In this document: piece by piece, positions 8,400 to 17,529 of the stretch
How the letters are laid out: every line of letters begins with the position of its first letter
Numbering within the stretch: position 1 is the stretch's first letter
Source: CAINEC01 sp046303115
GTDB lineage: Bacteria > Bacteroidota > Bacteroidia > AKYH767-A > OLB10
NCBI GenBank assembly: GCA_046303115.1
Contig: JBKCGZ010000166.1
Coordinates: forward strand, 46,127-110,126
Direction: 5' to 3'
Length of the DNA: 64,000 nt
Notes under the pieces: generated by a model
Databases searched by the model: none
Told to the model about the DNA's origin: nothing
The model's input: only the letters and a program-made list of their open reading frames with translations
Made by a program: the position numbers and the translations under genes

Positions 8400-9182
8400 A
8401 TGAAAAAGATTCTCCAATCTTTTGTCGCACTTTCCTTTTTATTGTTTTTAAGCTCATGTAGAAATGTACTTGAGGTAACTTATTTTCAAGAATCAAAGGA
8501 TACCGCTGTTGTTAGCAAACAGAAATTTATTGAAGAACATTATGTTTCTGTGATACAACCATACGATATTTTATCAATATATGTAAGCAGTTTGAATCCT
8601 GAAGCTACTTCTTTTTTTAATGTATTTAGTAAATCAGAGGGCCCAACTGTTGGGGATAGTTACTCAACCCGTCCTAATGTAGGTTACCTTGTAGATGCTG
8701 AAGGAAATATAGATATGCCGTTAGTAGGTAAAATCAAACTTGTAGGACTATCAACCATTCAGGCGAAAAGTTATATAGAAAAGCAATTAGAAAAATACTT
8801 ACAACAACCAAGCGTAAGAATTTACTTTGAAAATTTCAAAGTGACTTTACTTGGTGAGGTAACACATCCAGGAGTTTACACGGTAACAAACGAAAAACTA
8901 ACTTTACCTGAAGCAATAGGTTTAGCAGGTGATTTATCCATTTTTGGTAACAGAAAAGAAATAATGCTTATCCGTGAAGTAAAAGGAGAGAAATTTTATA
9001 TACCAATTGACTTAACAAGAAGAGATTTATTTTACTCGCCATATTACTACTTACATTCAAACGATATTTTATATGTACCACCTGTGAAAGACAAGGTATC
9101 ACAGTCAGACAACTTCTACAAAATAGCTCCTTTACTCATCAGTTTAGGAACGTTAGCCGCATTTGTGTTATTTAACCGATAG
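8400..9182 (+). CDS. Polysaccharide export lipoprotein, Wza/GumB type
   Basis: 260 residues. Lipoprotein signal peptide with lipobox LSSC (acylated Cys20). The poly-export domain follows (IQPYDILSIYVSSLNPEA, then YLVDAEGNIDMPLVGKIKL), then an SLBB domain (about 140-220: VTLLGEVTHPGVYTV, LPEAIGLAGDLSIFGNR). The C-terminal hydrophobic helix (IAPLLISLGTLAAFVLF) resembles the membrane-spanning helix of Wza. It should form the outer-membrane/periplasmic export channel for the polysaccharide. First gene of the exopolysaccharide locus, 28 bases before its kinase partner. A short hairpin with a GAAA loop (ACCC/GGGT, about 8363-8374) lies in the leader. Confidence 0.92.
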   Translation: MKKILQSFVALSFLLFLSSCRNVLEVTYFQESKDTAVVSKQKFIEEHYVSVIQPYDILSIYVSSLNPEATSFFNVFSKSEGPTVGDSYSTRPNVGYLVDAEGNIDMPLVGKIKLVGLSTIQAKSYIEKQLEKYLQQPSVRIYFENFKVTLLGEVTHPGVYTVTNEKLTLPEAIGLAGDLSIFGNRKEIMLIREVKGEKFYIPIDLTRRDLFYSPYYYLHSNDILYVPPVKDKVSQSDNFYKIAPLLISLGTLAAFVLFNR

Positions 9183-9210
9183 CATATTACTTACTTAATC
9201 TAATTGAACA

Positions 9211-11691
9211 ATGAATCAGGACACTACTAACGCCTACGACTACAAAGTAAACAACCCCAATAACGATCAGAAAAACGAAAGTGAAAATACCATTAACCTT
9301 TCGCAAATAATAAACAAGTATTTCCTTCGCTATTGGTATTTATATGTTTATACATTAAGCCTTTCATTAGTTACAGCTTACTTTTATAACTGGTATGCAG
9401 ACAGAGTTTATTTTTCATCATGTACCGTATTGATTAAAGACGAGAAGAAAAACGTTAACAGCAGTGATTTATTAACGCAGCTAGGGGCATTTAATAACGA
9501 AGGCGGTATTGAAAATGAAATAGGGATTATACGTTCAAGAATGCTCATATCCAAAACGATTGAAGAATTACAACTTTATAAAAGCTATTATCTAATTGGT
9601 GATGTAAAAACTTCTGAAATTTTTGCACTCAAGCCTTTTGAATTAAAAGAAGATACTCTTTATAGTCTTGCTTTTAATACATCCATTAAATTGGAAATTA
9701 TAAACAGTAATAAGTATAAACTAACTTACCAAAAGGGAAATACAGAACATATAGGTTATTATTTATTTAATCGTAAAATAAGCAACGATTTAGGAATATT
9801 TTCAATCGATAAGACATCTGACTTTAGTCGACAGCCATACGATTCAAAAAATTTCACAAAAAGAAAATTCATTGTTAAAGTTGCAGATAAAAGTCTATTA
9901 ACTGATATTTATCAAAGCGCTTTAAAAGCAGAGCCCATCAGCAAACAAGCTTCGATGCTTCAAATATCAATTCAGGGAGCTACTCCATCTAAGAATGAAG
10001 CATTCTTAAATAAACTTTGCGAGCTTTATGTAAAGAAAGGGATTGAAGTCAAAAATGAATATGCTGTTAACACACTTAACTTCATTGAACAGCAGCTTGG
10101 GGCATTGACTGGTGAGATTAATGAGAATGAAGTTAACGTAGAAAGATTCAGAGTTTCAAGAGGGATAACTGATTTATCTATTGAAGCCAACGCATATTTA
10201 GAAAGTGTAAAAAACTTCAACGGACAAATTTCACAATTGGCAGTGCAAAGCAGCTTTCTTGATTACCTTGGTGGTTATGTTAAATCAGACAATAAAAATT
10301 TAACAGGAAATATATCACCAGGAAGTATATTAGTTAATGATCCATTATTACAAAGCTTAGTTTTAAAACTAAATGAATTAGAAAACAAGAAAAAGTCGCA
10401 ATCTAACTTATCTAAGGAAGACAATCCGTTAATGGTTAGTTTAAATACTGAAATTGCAAATACTAAAGCGGCATTATCAGAAAACATTAAATCACTCAAA
10501 AGTGGAATTAATGCTTCCTTAAGCGAAGCCAGAAGTCAGCGAGGAAGTGTTGAATCTAAGTTAAGAAGATTACCAAGTGCACAACGAGAATTACAAGGGA
10601 TGTTAAGAGGTTCAAATATTAAAGAACAGCTTTACTCCTACCTATTACAGAAAAAAGCAGAGACAGCTATCTTATTAGCATCAACAACTGCTGATAACCG
10701 AGTAATTGATAATGCAAGGACATTTATCAAGCCTCTTAAGCCGATACAAAGTTTAAGTTACACCATTGCCGTTATATTCGGTTTGATATTACCTGCGTTC
10801 TTTATTTATATCAGAACTGCTTTTAACGATCGCATTATCGACCGTAATGATTTAGACGCAAGAACAAACATTCCTGTAATAGGTATGATTGGATTAAGTG
10901 CCTCAAAGTCAAACTTGGTTGTAACTGAAAAGCCGAACTCTCATATTTCGGAAGCATTTAGAACAATCCGTACCAACTTGCAATATTTCAATCAAGGCAA
11001 TCAAAAAGCAACTATTCTCATAACATCATCAATCTCATCGGAAGGAAAAAGTTTTACGTCTGTAAACCTTGCGTGTATGATGGCTATGTCTGGTAGAAAA
11101 ACAATCCTGGTAGGTTGCGACTTACGTAAACCTAAAATAGCTATCGGATTTGACTTCGTATCAGAGATTGGATTAAGTAATTATTTGATTGGATTAAATA
11201 CCGAAAAAGAAATTATTCAAAACTCGGGAACGATTCCTAATCTTGATATTATCTTATCAGGACCTAAGCCTCCTAACCCATCTGAATTAATTATCTCTCC
11301 AAAAATGGAAGAGTTATTCGTTTATTTAAAAGCGAATTATGATTATATCATTCTCGATACACCTCCTGTTGGATTGATCACAGATGCGATGGTACTTTCA
11401 AAGTATGTAGATGTAAGTATATACATGGTTCGTCAGCGTGTAACCAGAAAACACCATTTGAACTTTATCAATAAACTATATAACGAAGGTAAATTAAAAA
11501 ATGTCTGCATTGTATTTAACGCTATCAAGGCATCTAACAGAAGCTATGGTTATGGATATGAATACGGATATGGATATGGGTATGGATACGGTTATGGCTA
11601 TGGTTATGGCTATTACGAAGAAGATAAGGAAAGAAAAAGTTTAAAATCTACTTTTAAAAAGCTATTTAAACGAAAGAGTTCCAAAGCCTAA
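9211..11691 (+). CDS. Chain-length determinant / bacterial tyrosine autokinase, Wzc type
   Basis: 826 residues, inner-membrane co-polymerase. Order: Wzz domain with the first TM helix near 45-65, a long periplasmic coiled-coil region (about 260-480, with the GNVR-type segment LRRLPSAQRELQGMLRGSN), a second TM (about 510-530), then a BY-kinase domain. Kinase motifs: Walker A SSISSEGKSFTSVNLA (about 606), Walker A' VGCDLRKPK (about 634), Walker B YIILDTPPVG (about 712). The C-terminal tail is an extreme tyrosine cluster: about 13 Tyr in 24 residues, mostly Tyr-Gly dipeptides, then a Lys-rich end. Cyclic autophosphorylation of such tails controls polymer length. It partners with the Wza-type protein upstream. 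Confidence 0.93.
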   Translation: MNQDTTNAYDYKVNNPNNDQKNESENTINLSQIINKYFLRYWYLYVYTLSLSLVTAYFYNWYADRVYFSSCTVLIKDEKKNVNSSDLLTQLGAFNNEGGIENEIGIIRSRMLISKTIEELQLYKSYYLIGDVKTSEIFALKPFELKEDTLYSLAFNTSIKLEIINSNKYKLTYQKGNTEHIGYYLFNRKISNDLGIFSIDKTSDFSRQPYDSKNFTKRKFIVKVADKSLLTDIYQSALKAEPISKQASMLQISIQGATPSKNEAFLNKLCELYVKKGIEVKNEYAVNTLNFIEQQLGALTGEINENEVNVERFRVSRGITDLSIEANAYLESVKNFNGQISQLAVQSSFLDYLGGYVKSDNKNLTGNISPGSILVNDPLLQSLVLKLNELENKKKSQSNLSKEDNPLMVSLNTEIANTKAALSENIKSLKSGINASLSEARSQRGSVESKLRRLPSAQRELQGMLRGSNIKEQLYSYLLQKKAETAILLASTTADNRVIDNARTFIKPLKPIQSLSYTIAVIFGLILPAFFIYIRTAFNDRIIDRNDLDARTNIPVIGMIGLSASKSNLVVTEKPNSHISEAFRTIRTNLQYFNQGNQKATILITSSISSEGKSFTSVNLACMMAMSGRKTILVGCDLRKPKIAIGFDFVSEIGLSNYLIGLNTEKEIIQNSGTIPNLDIILSGPKPPNPSELIISPKMEELFVYLKANYDYIILDTPPVGLITDAMVLSKYVDVSIYMVRQRVTRKHHLNFINKLYNEGKLKNVCIVFNAIKASNRSYGYGYEYGYGYGYGYGYGYGYGYYEEDKERKSLKSTFKKLFKRKSSKA
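11545..11616 (+). repeat. Tandem Tyr-Gly codon repeat in the kinase tail
   Basis: Twenty-four codons, nearly all alternating Tyr/Gly (TAT or TAC with GGN), one Glu interruption at the sixth codon, ending Tyr-Tyr. Hexanucleotide-type repeats like this can change length by slippage without breaking frame. Confidence 0.9.
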
Positions 11692-11707
11692 CTTAATAAA
11701 TTAGACG

Positions 11708-14221
11708 ATGAAACAAATTCGTGCTAAACTAAAATCTGTTTTAGACGGAGAGACCCAAACACTATTTAAAAACAGTGTTTGGGTTTTTGTGTCAAACATT
11801 TATGGTGTATTGCTCGCCTTCCTGCGATCAATAGTGATAGCACGTGGATTAGGTGCTGAAATCCTGGGAATTTACTCAGTCATAATTGCTTTTGTTTTAA
11901 CTATTCAAGAAGTAATAAAACTAAATGTCCCATTAGGAATTATTAAATTCGGCGCACAATTTATTTCACACAAATCACCTGAAAAAGTAATCAGCCTTCT
12001 AAAAAGAGGCATCATGTATAGCATGCTTTCTGCATTGCTATCGGTTATTGTCATTGCAATAATAACTCATTTTTTATATCCGCACTTTTTCGATATTGTA
12101 GGACTACAGAAATTTATCATTCTTTATGCGGCAGTAAATGGAATTTGCTTTTTAGACAATATAGGAAGAGCTGTATTAAAAATCTATTATCGATTTAAAG
12201 TGAATTCCATCGTTCAAATAATAATGGACACAATTGAATTTGCGGCCATAACACTTTCTATTTATTATTTCCCAAATAATCTTGACTATTTCTTTTATAC
12301 AGTCATATCGACTAAATTATTGAATTCCTTAATCTGTAATTTGTCAGTTATTATTGAATTAAGAAAGGACTTGTTCCCTTATTTAAAAACACCTGTTAGT
12401 GCTATCAAAAGTCATTACTCCGAAATACGTCATTTTATATTTGGAAATTCATTTGGAAACACTTTGAAAACTTTTTTAAATCAAGGCGATATTCTTCTAT
12501 TGAATCTCTTAGGCACTCATGCCACTGTAGGATTTTATGCGGTATCCAAAAAACTAGCTTATGCTATTTTAATTGTAACTGACCCTTTAGTAACTTCTAT
12601 TTACCCTCAATTAGCTCACCTAGTTGCACAAAACAAATGGAAAGAATTAAAGTTAATGATAGGTAAAATTACCAGAATTGCATTAATCCCATCAGCAATT
12701 GCGACAATTATAATTTTCTTTTTGAAAGGAAATATTATAACATTTCTTTACGGGCCATCATTTATTCAATCTGTACCAACCTTCTTTATTCATTTTATGG
12801 GTGCTGCATCTGGCTCAATATTATTTTGGACGTTGCCATTAATGCAAGGCCTCAACCTAACTAACAAAAGAATTAAGATTTATTTGTTTGCAATTCTAAT
12901 CAATTTCGTTTTAGCTTATCTTCTGACTTCACATTTAGGGCCTGTTGGGGTTGCAATTGGTTTGCTATCTGCTAATTTATTTATCAATTGCTATTTTGAT
13001 TTTTATTGTCTGAAAAGAATAAATAAAAAAATTACGTTAAGTGATGATACTAGAGAAACAGTATACATATATTTATCGCCATATGATATATTAAGACCGA
13101 GAACAAATCAACTAAGTGATGTTCGTTTTTGTGATGGGTTTGTACAAAATAATAGAACTATCCACCTCGTAGTTCCCTTTGTAAAAAGAGAAGATAATAT
13201 TTCTAAAGAAGATGTTCCAAGAATTTATGGAATTTCAGACAAATTAAACATTCACTATTTAAACACAAATTTTAAATCCGATGTAAAAGGGAAAATTAAT
13301 CTAATAAAAATAGTTGTTCTTAATTACTTCAAAATAAGAAAACTCTCTAGTGATAAACAACGTAATTACATTGTTATTTCAAGGAGCCTTGCCATCTTAT
13401 TTCCCTTTTTAATTACAAAGGCGTTTAACAGAAAAAATTTAAAGTTTACTTATTGGGCACATGACTTTAGTAAGAAAAAATTATTTCATTGGAGCTACGG
13501 CTTATGCGATAATATAATTGCTACAAATTCTTCTATTACAAATTCAATTTATCAGCTTACCAATTACCCTATTAACAAAACAATTATTTCATCAAATCCA
13601 ATTACACAAAATCAAGCTGATGACTACATTGATAAAATTGAAGCCAGAGACTTACTTGAAATAAAACATTCTAAACAAGTGGTTGTTTATACTGGAAAGT
13701 TAGCAATTGACTATAACTTAGAATTAGAATATATTTTAAAAGCCGCTAAGCGTTTACCAAAATTTGAATTTATTTTTACCGGTGGCACTCCTTTAGCCGT
13801 TGATTATTGGAAAGAATGGTGCGATGATAATGGAATTGACAATGCGGTTTTCACTGGATATATTCACGATTATCAAAAAATAAAATACTATCAGTTTGCT
13901 GCTGATATCCTTGTTTCATATTATACAAAACAGGGACATGATGTCAACTATAATTTCCCCAATAAAATATGTGAATACATGCTCACTGGGAATCCAATTG
14001 TCACTCCGAACTACCCAGCCACTCAAGATATTTTAAATGAACACAACTGTTATTTCGTAGCACCAGAAAATGATATCGAGTTAGCAAACAAAATAAAAAT
14101 GGCTATAGAAGACGAAGAAAAATCAGCAATTATCGCTAGCCAGGCACGTTTTGATGTCCAACAAAACACTTTTAAAATAAGAGTTTCAAATATTATTAAC
14201 TTTTTAGAAAGCAATGACTAA
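11708..14221 (+). CDS. Polysaccharide flippase (Wzx/MATE-like) fused to a GT4-type glycosyltransferase
   Basis: 837 residues in one uninterrupted frame. Residues about 15-440 are a 12-14-helix polysaccharide translocase of the MOP superfamily: NSVWVFVSNIYGVLLAFLRS at the start, the ARGLGAEILGIYSVI segment, and NQGDILLLNLLGTHATVGFY with a charged residue in the membrane. Residues about 450-837 are a soluble GT-B glycosyltransferase: QVVVYTGKLAIDYNLE marks the C-terminal Rossmann half, and NFPNKICEYMLTGNPIVTP is the donor-binding GT4 region. Flippase and transferase are normally separate. The fusion would place a transferase on the cytosolic face of the flippase. I see no frame break or base-composition change at the junction. 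Confidence 0.85.
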   Translation: MKQIRAKLKSVLDGETQTLFKNSVWVFVSNIYGVLLAFLRSIVIARGLGAEILGIYSVIIAFVLTIQEVIKLNVPLGIIKFGAQFISHKSPEKVISLLKRGIMYSMLSALLSVIVIAIITHFLYPHFFDIVGLQKFIILYAAVNGICFLDNIGRAVLKIYYRFKVNSIVQIIMDTIEFAAITLSIYYFPNNLDYFFYTVISTKLLNSLICNLSVIIELRKDLFPYLKTPVSAIKSHYSEIRHFIFGNSFGNTLKTFLNQGDILLLNLLGTHATVGFYAVSKKLAYAILIVTDPLVTSIYPQLAHLVAQNKWKELKLMIGKITRIALIPSAIATIIIFFLKGNIITFLYGPSFIQSVPTFFIHFMGAASGSILFWTLPLMQGLNLTNKRIKIYLFAILINFVLAYLLTSHLGPVGVAIGLLSANLFINCYFDFYCLKRINKKITLSDDTRETVYIYLSPYDILRPRTNQLSDVRFCDGFVQNNRTIHLVVPFVKREDNISKEDVPRIYGISDKLNIHYLNTNFKSDVKGKINLIKIVVLNYFKIRKLSSDKQRNYIVISRSLAILFPFLITKAFNRKNLKFTYWAHDFSKKKLFHWSYGLCDNIIATNSSITNSIYQLTNYPINKTIISSNPITQNQADDYIDKIEARDLLEIKHSKQVVVYTGKLAIDYNLELEYILKAAKRLPKFEFIFTGGTPLAVDYWKEWCDDNGIDNAVFTGYIHDYQKIKYYQFAADILVSYYTKQGHDVNYNFPNKICEYMLTGNPIVTPNYPATQDILNEHNCYFVAPENDIELANKIKMAIEDEEKSAIIASQARFDVQQNTFKIRVSNIINFLESND
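11749..11788 (+). promoter_or_regulatory. Terminator-like hairpin inside the first codons of the flippase gene
   Basis: ACCCAAACACT (11753-11763) and AGTGTTTGGGT (11774-11784) pair perfectly over a 10-base loop. Four further outer pairs (two A-T, two G-T) extend the stem to 11749-11788, and the right arm runs into TTTTT (11784-11788). It sits 42 bases after the ATG, inside codons for GETQTLFKNSVWV. It has the form of an intrinsic terminator or attenuator between the export genes and the rest of the locus. Confidence 0.6.
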
Positions 14222-15155
14222 TTTGTCGAAATATTTAAACTATGGTTATACCAACCGATTAAGTAAATACTTGTCAAAGTTATTACCTGATCGTTTAGTT
14301 TTTTCATTTTTAGTGAAAACGAATTCGGCTCAGCAAAACAACACTTCTTCAAATACAGAAACAATAGAATTATCAACATTAAATCAAAACAATACTTTAG
14401 CTAAAGAACTTAAATTACTATGCTCATCTTATAATTTTGAAAACAACATATCACTTGTTGTATTTGGAAGTTTTTCAACGGAAGAGCTGATTACCTATAG
14501 TGACTTTGATGGTGTATTGATTTATGACGAAACGAAATTCATCAATTTTAGATTGATAATTCAATTACGAAAGATAATCGAACAAATTAATTTATATGCA
14601 CACCTTCAAGATAGTTTACAACACCACGGAATTTTAGTTGTCGGAAAAAATGAACTCCTGAACAACTCAAATAGTATCATAAATCAATTAATTAAAGAGT
14701 CGAAAGTTATTTCTGGCGACAGAATAATAAGATTAAACATTCAAAGTAATTCAAACTACAGAGATTCATTAAACAAATTAATTAAAAGCATTCAATTAAA
14801 ATTACATCAAGAAGCAAAATGGACGAACCAATACTTTTTTAAAAACTTATTGAGTGAATTATTACTGCTCCCCTGTTCATATTTACAATACAAAACAGAG
14901 AACTACGTATCAAAAAAAGATAGTTTTGAATTAATAAAAAACCATTTATTGTCTAATGAAATAAATTTAATTAGCGAGCTGGAAAAAATCAGAACAAACT
15001 GGACTCAACCAATTATAAATAATCAAGATTTATCACACACCTCCGTTGAAAAAATCAAAAACAATTCTAAAACACAAATAGAAGCTATCTCTACATTATC
15101 AGAAATAAAAGAAGATTTGCTTTCATTTATTATTAGATTAAAACCGAATGATTAA
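14214..15155 (+). CDS. Nucleotidyltransferase-fold protein of unknown function
   Basis: 313 residues, no signal peptide or TM. LVVFGSFSTEELITYSDFDGVLIY (from about 80) fits the DNA polymerase-beta-type nucleotidyltransferase signature: Gly-Ser followed at the usual distance by Asp-x-Asp. The rest is helical, rich in Asn/Ile/Lys, with no motif I recognise. Its ATG overlaps the end of the flippase fusion by 8 bases and its end overlaps the next gene by 8, so the three are translationally coupled. A role in activating or transferring a nucleotide-linked group for the polysaccharide is an inference only. Confidence 0.6.
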   Translation: MTNLSKYLNYGYTNRLSKYLSKLLPDRLVFSFLVKTNSAQQNNTSSNTETIELSTLNQNNTLAKELKLLCSSYNFENNISLVVFGSFSTEELITYSDFDGVLIYDETKFINFRLIIQLRKIIEQINLYAHLQDSLQHHGILVVGKNELLNNSNSIINQLIKESKVISGDRIIRLNIQSNSNYRDSLNKLIKSIQLKLHQEAKWTNQYFFKNLLSELLLLPCSYLQYKTENYVSKKDSFELIKNHLLSNEINLISELEKIRTNWTQPIINNQDLSHTSVEKIKNNSKTQIEAISTLSEIKEDLLSFIIRLKPND

Positions 15156-16548
15156 AATAGCATTTATAATCGATAAAGGGTTTATGCAATCTCTAATTGA
15201 GAAATGCAGGAAACAACTTTTGTCTGATTTAAATTGCAGTATTGATACAATTCAATGGAATCATGAATTACGAAAAAGCTTTTCAAAAGCCGATGAATAT
15301 GATTTTGTGATTAATTTTTCAACGCATACATTATTTAAGAAAGATTATCCGCACGAAAATCTTATACAAATTCCATTTATTTCTAATTTGCGATCAGGAA
15401 TATCTAGAGAATTATATCAAAGCATTATCAATAATGATGATAGTTTTTTACTGAATACAATAAAAACGTTTGCAGGAAAACAATCTTTTCAAATACATGG
15501 GCATCGCTATTTACTAATCCATCATTCGTATAATCGATCATTTAAATTTATAATTGATAAAATTCCAAACTTATTGATTGAATCGATAAATCGTTTCCAT
15601 ATTGAGAACCAAACAATCTGGCAAGACAATCATCCGAAGTCAATACCAATTAGAAAATACAAGTTTGAACTATTCATTAAGAAGATAAAGCATTACCTTA
15701 AAACTGCATTTACCTACCATTATTGGAAAACTGGTATTATAGAAAACACCGTTTCGGAAGTGCTAAAAAACAAAATACTGCTTAAACAAGTACAGTGGAT
15801 AAAAACTAAAAACAAACGAGATTTTATCGCTGACCCTTTTGGTTTTACTACAGGAAATGGTGACTATATCATTTATGAGAAATACAATTGGAATAAAAAG
15901 AAAGGGCATATTGAAGTAAGCGAACGCTTAACACAAAGAATTGTATTTAAATTAAAAGCTGATTTCCATTTTAGTTATCCGTTTGTATTGGAAGACTCAA
16001 ACGAAATTTATATTATTCCAGAAACACACCAGACCAATTCGATTGACCTATACAAATGGAATGATAATAAACAGGAAATGGAAATGACAAAAACAATAAT
16101 TGATAATTTTCCTGGAGTAGACAATACCATCTTAAAACACAATAATAAATATTGGTTATTCTGCACGACATCAAAGTATAAAATGTCAGACCATCAATTA
16201 AATCTATTTTATGCAGATAAATTAACAGGAAATTGGACCCCACACCCCCTGAATCCCATTGTAACATCAATCACTAATTCAAGACCAGCAGGAAGCTTTA
16301 TCAAAATAGGAGGAAAAATTATTCGTCCTTCACAAAATAGCGGATTAACCTATGGTGGCAAAATAGTTTTCAATGAAATCATAGAACTATCAGAAACAAA
16401 ATATGCTGAAAAGATTATTGAAGTGTTCTCTCCAGAAGATTTCAAAAATAAAAGTATAAAGGGTATTCATACGATAAGCCCATTGGGCAATTCAACTTTA
16501 ATTGATGCCAAATTCACAGGATTTAAAATTGGTAAACTTCATTTCTAG
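15148..16548 (+). CDS. Beta-propeller protein related to glucosamine inositolphosphorylceramide transferase N-domain (GH43-like)
   Basis: 466 residues. The C-terminal part (about 215-460) resembles the five-bladed, GH43-like domain that precedes GINT1-type glycosyltransferases and also occurs fused to formyltransferases in bacteria. Seen are the first blade KRDFIADPFGF with YIIYEKYNWNKKKGHIEV, the blade FSYPFVLEDSNEIYIIPET, FPGVDNTILKHNNKYWLFCT, and SRPAGSFIKIGGKIIRPSQN. The first 180 residues are unrelated and unrecognised, and no attached transferase domain is present. The family assignment is from pattern memory; function in the locus (sugar binding or trimming) is inferred. Confidence 0.6.
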   Translation: MIKIAFIIDKGFMQSLIEKCRKQLLSDLNCSIDTIQWNHELRKSFSKADEYDFVINFSTHTLFKKDYPHENLIQIPFISNLRSGISRELYQSIINNDDSFLLNTIKTFAGKQSFQIHGHRYLLIHHSYNRSFKFIIDKIPNLLIESINRFHIENQTIWQDNHPKSIPIRKYKFELFIKKIKHYLKTAFTYHYWKTGIIENTVSEVLKNKILLKQVQWIKTKNKRDFIADPFGFTTGNGDYIIYEKYNWNKKKGHIEVSERLTQRIVFKLKADFHFSYPFVLEDSNEIYIIPETHQTNSIDLYKWNDNKQEMEMTKTIIDNFPGVDNTILKHNNKYWLFCTTSKYKMSDHQLNLFYADKLTGNWTPHPLNPIVTSITNSRPAGSFIKIGGKIIRPSQNSGLTYGGKIVFNEIIELSETKYAEKIIEVFSPEDFKNKSIKGIHTISPLGNSTLIDAKFTGFKIGKLHF

Positions 16549-16549
16549 T

Positions 16550-17527
16550 ATGCAGATCATCAATTATCCTTTAACAGGCTATCAAAAAGAAGACTACTTT
16601 CATTTATATGAAAAAGTTGTTGATTCGCTGAAAACCAATCCAGCTATTAAATGCATCTGTACTTTTGGAGGTGTAAATCAACCAGGCATTTCTGATATTG
16701 ACTTGCTGATCACGTTTAAAAATGATTGCCGTTTTAGTGGTGATATAATTTCCGATCTGACAGAAAGAGAAAGATTGTTGTTTACACATGGAGTAATGGC
16801 ACTTTCAGAGCAACATTGGTTTCAGAATAAATCCTACGCGATGTGGGACAATCAAAAATTAATTTTCGGAGAACAACCTGACGGTAACAACATTTTAGTT
16901 TCGAATGAAGAATTATCAGCTCTAAAAAAACAAACCGCTTTAGAATTTCTATTTACTAACTATATTGACTTGACGTTGCAGAAGGAATATGGAGTAATTA
17001 AATTGAGAGATTTACTTCAACATACCAAAGGACTAACGTACGATTTAAATTATTTGAATTTGTTGAACACTTCAATCGATAATTACATCTCAAATGCAAA
17101 AGAATGGATTGCTAACTGGCATCAGAAACAACCAAGCAATCGAGAGATTGAAAAATGGTTTATTGATTTTCATCAAGCTTATTCAAAATTTATACAATCA
17201 GTATTTGAAGCAGACAAAATTTATTTGCCAGGATCTGTAAATAGAAATTTTTCAAAAAATATTATACTTAAATCATCTAAAACAATCTCATATACACGCA
17301 GTGGATTACTTCTTCCTTCATTCATTGCTCCTCTAGGGCAAAAACGATATTTAAAATTAATGAACAAACTCAATAATTTTGAGTTTTCATTACCTTACAC
17401 AGCTAACGCCGATAACAGTATATTAGAAAAAAGAATTCAGTTCTTTAAAGAAATGAAAATGTACAATCAATTACATTTTCCAAAACTTGGATTACTTACA
17501 ACAAGTTTAATGTCAAAATTAGTTTAA
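16550..17527 (+). CDS. Second nucleotidyltransferase-fold protein
   Basis: 325 residues from the ATG at 16550, one base after the stop of the propeller gene; the frame reaches back to 16502 but those codons lie inside the neighbour. IKCICTFGGVNQPGISDIDLLITF (about 34-57) is a nucleotidyltransferase motif: Gly-Gly, then Ser-Asp-Ile-Asp. It has the same fold signature as the protein at 14214 but little other visible similarity. The remainder is helical, with no membrane segment. Three bases separate it from the methyltransferase gene. Function unknown; co-location suggests it works with the two genes before it. Confidence 0.6.
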   Translation: MQIINYPLTGYQKEDYFHLYEKVVDSLKTNPAIKCICTFGGVNQPGISDIDLLITFKNDCRFSGDIISDLTERERLLFTHGVMALSEQHWFQNKSYAMWDNQKLIFGEQPDGNNILVSNEELSALKKQTALEFLFTNYIDLTLQKEYGVIKLRDLLQHTKGLTYDLNYLNLLNTSIDNYISNAKEWIANWHQKQPSNREIEKWFIDFHQAYSKFIQSVFEADKIYLPGSVNRNFSKNIILKSSKTISYTRSGLLLPSFIAPLGQKRYLKLMNKLNNFEFSLPYTANADNSILEKRIQFFKEMKMYNQLHFPKLGLLTTSLMSKLV

Positions 17528-17529
17528 CA

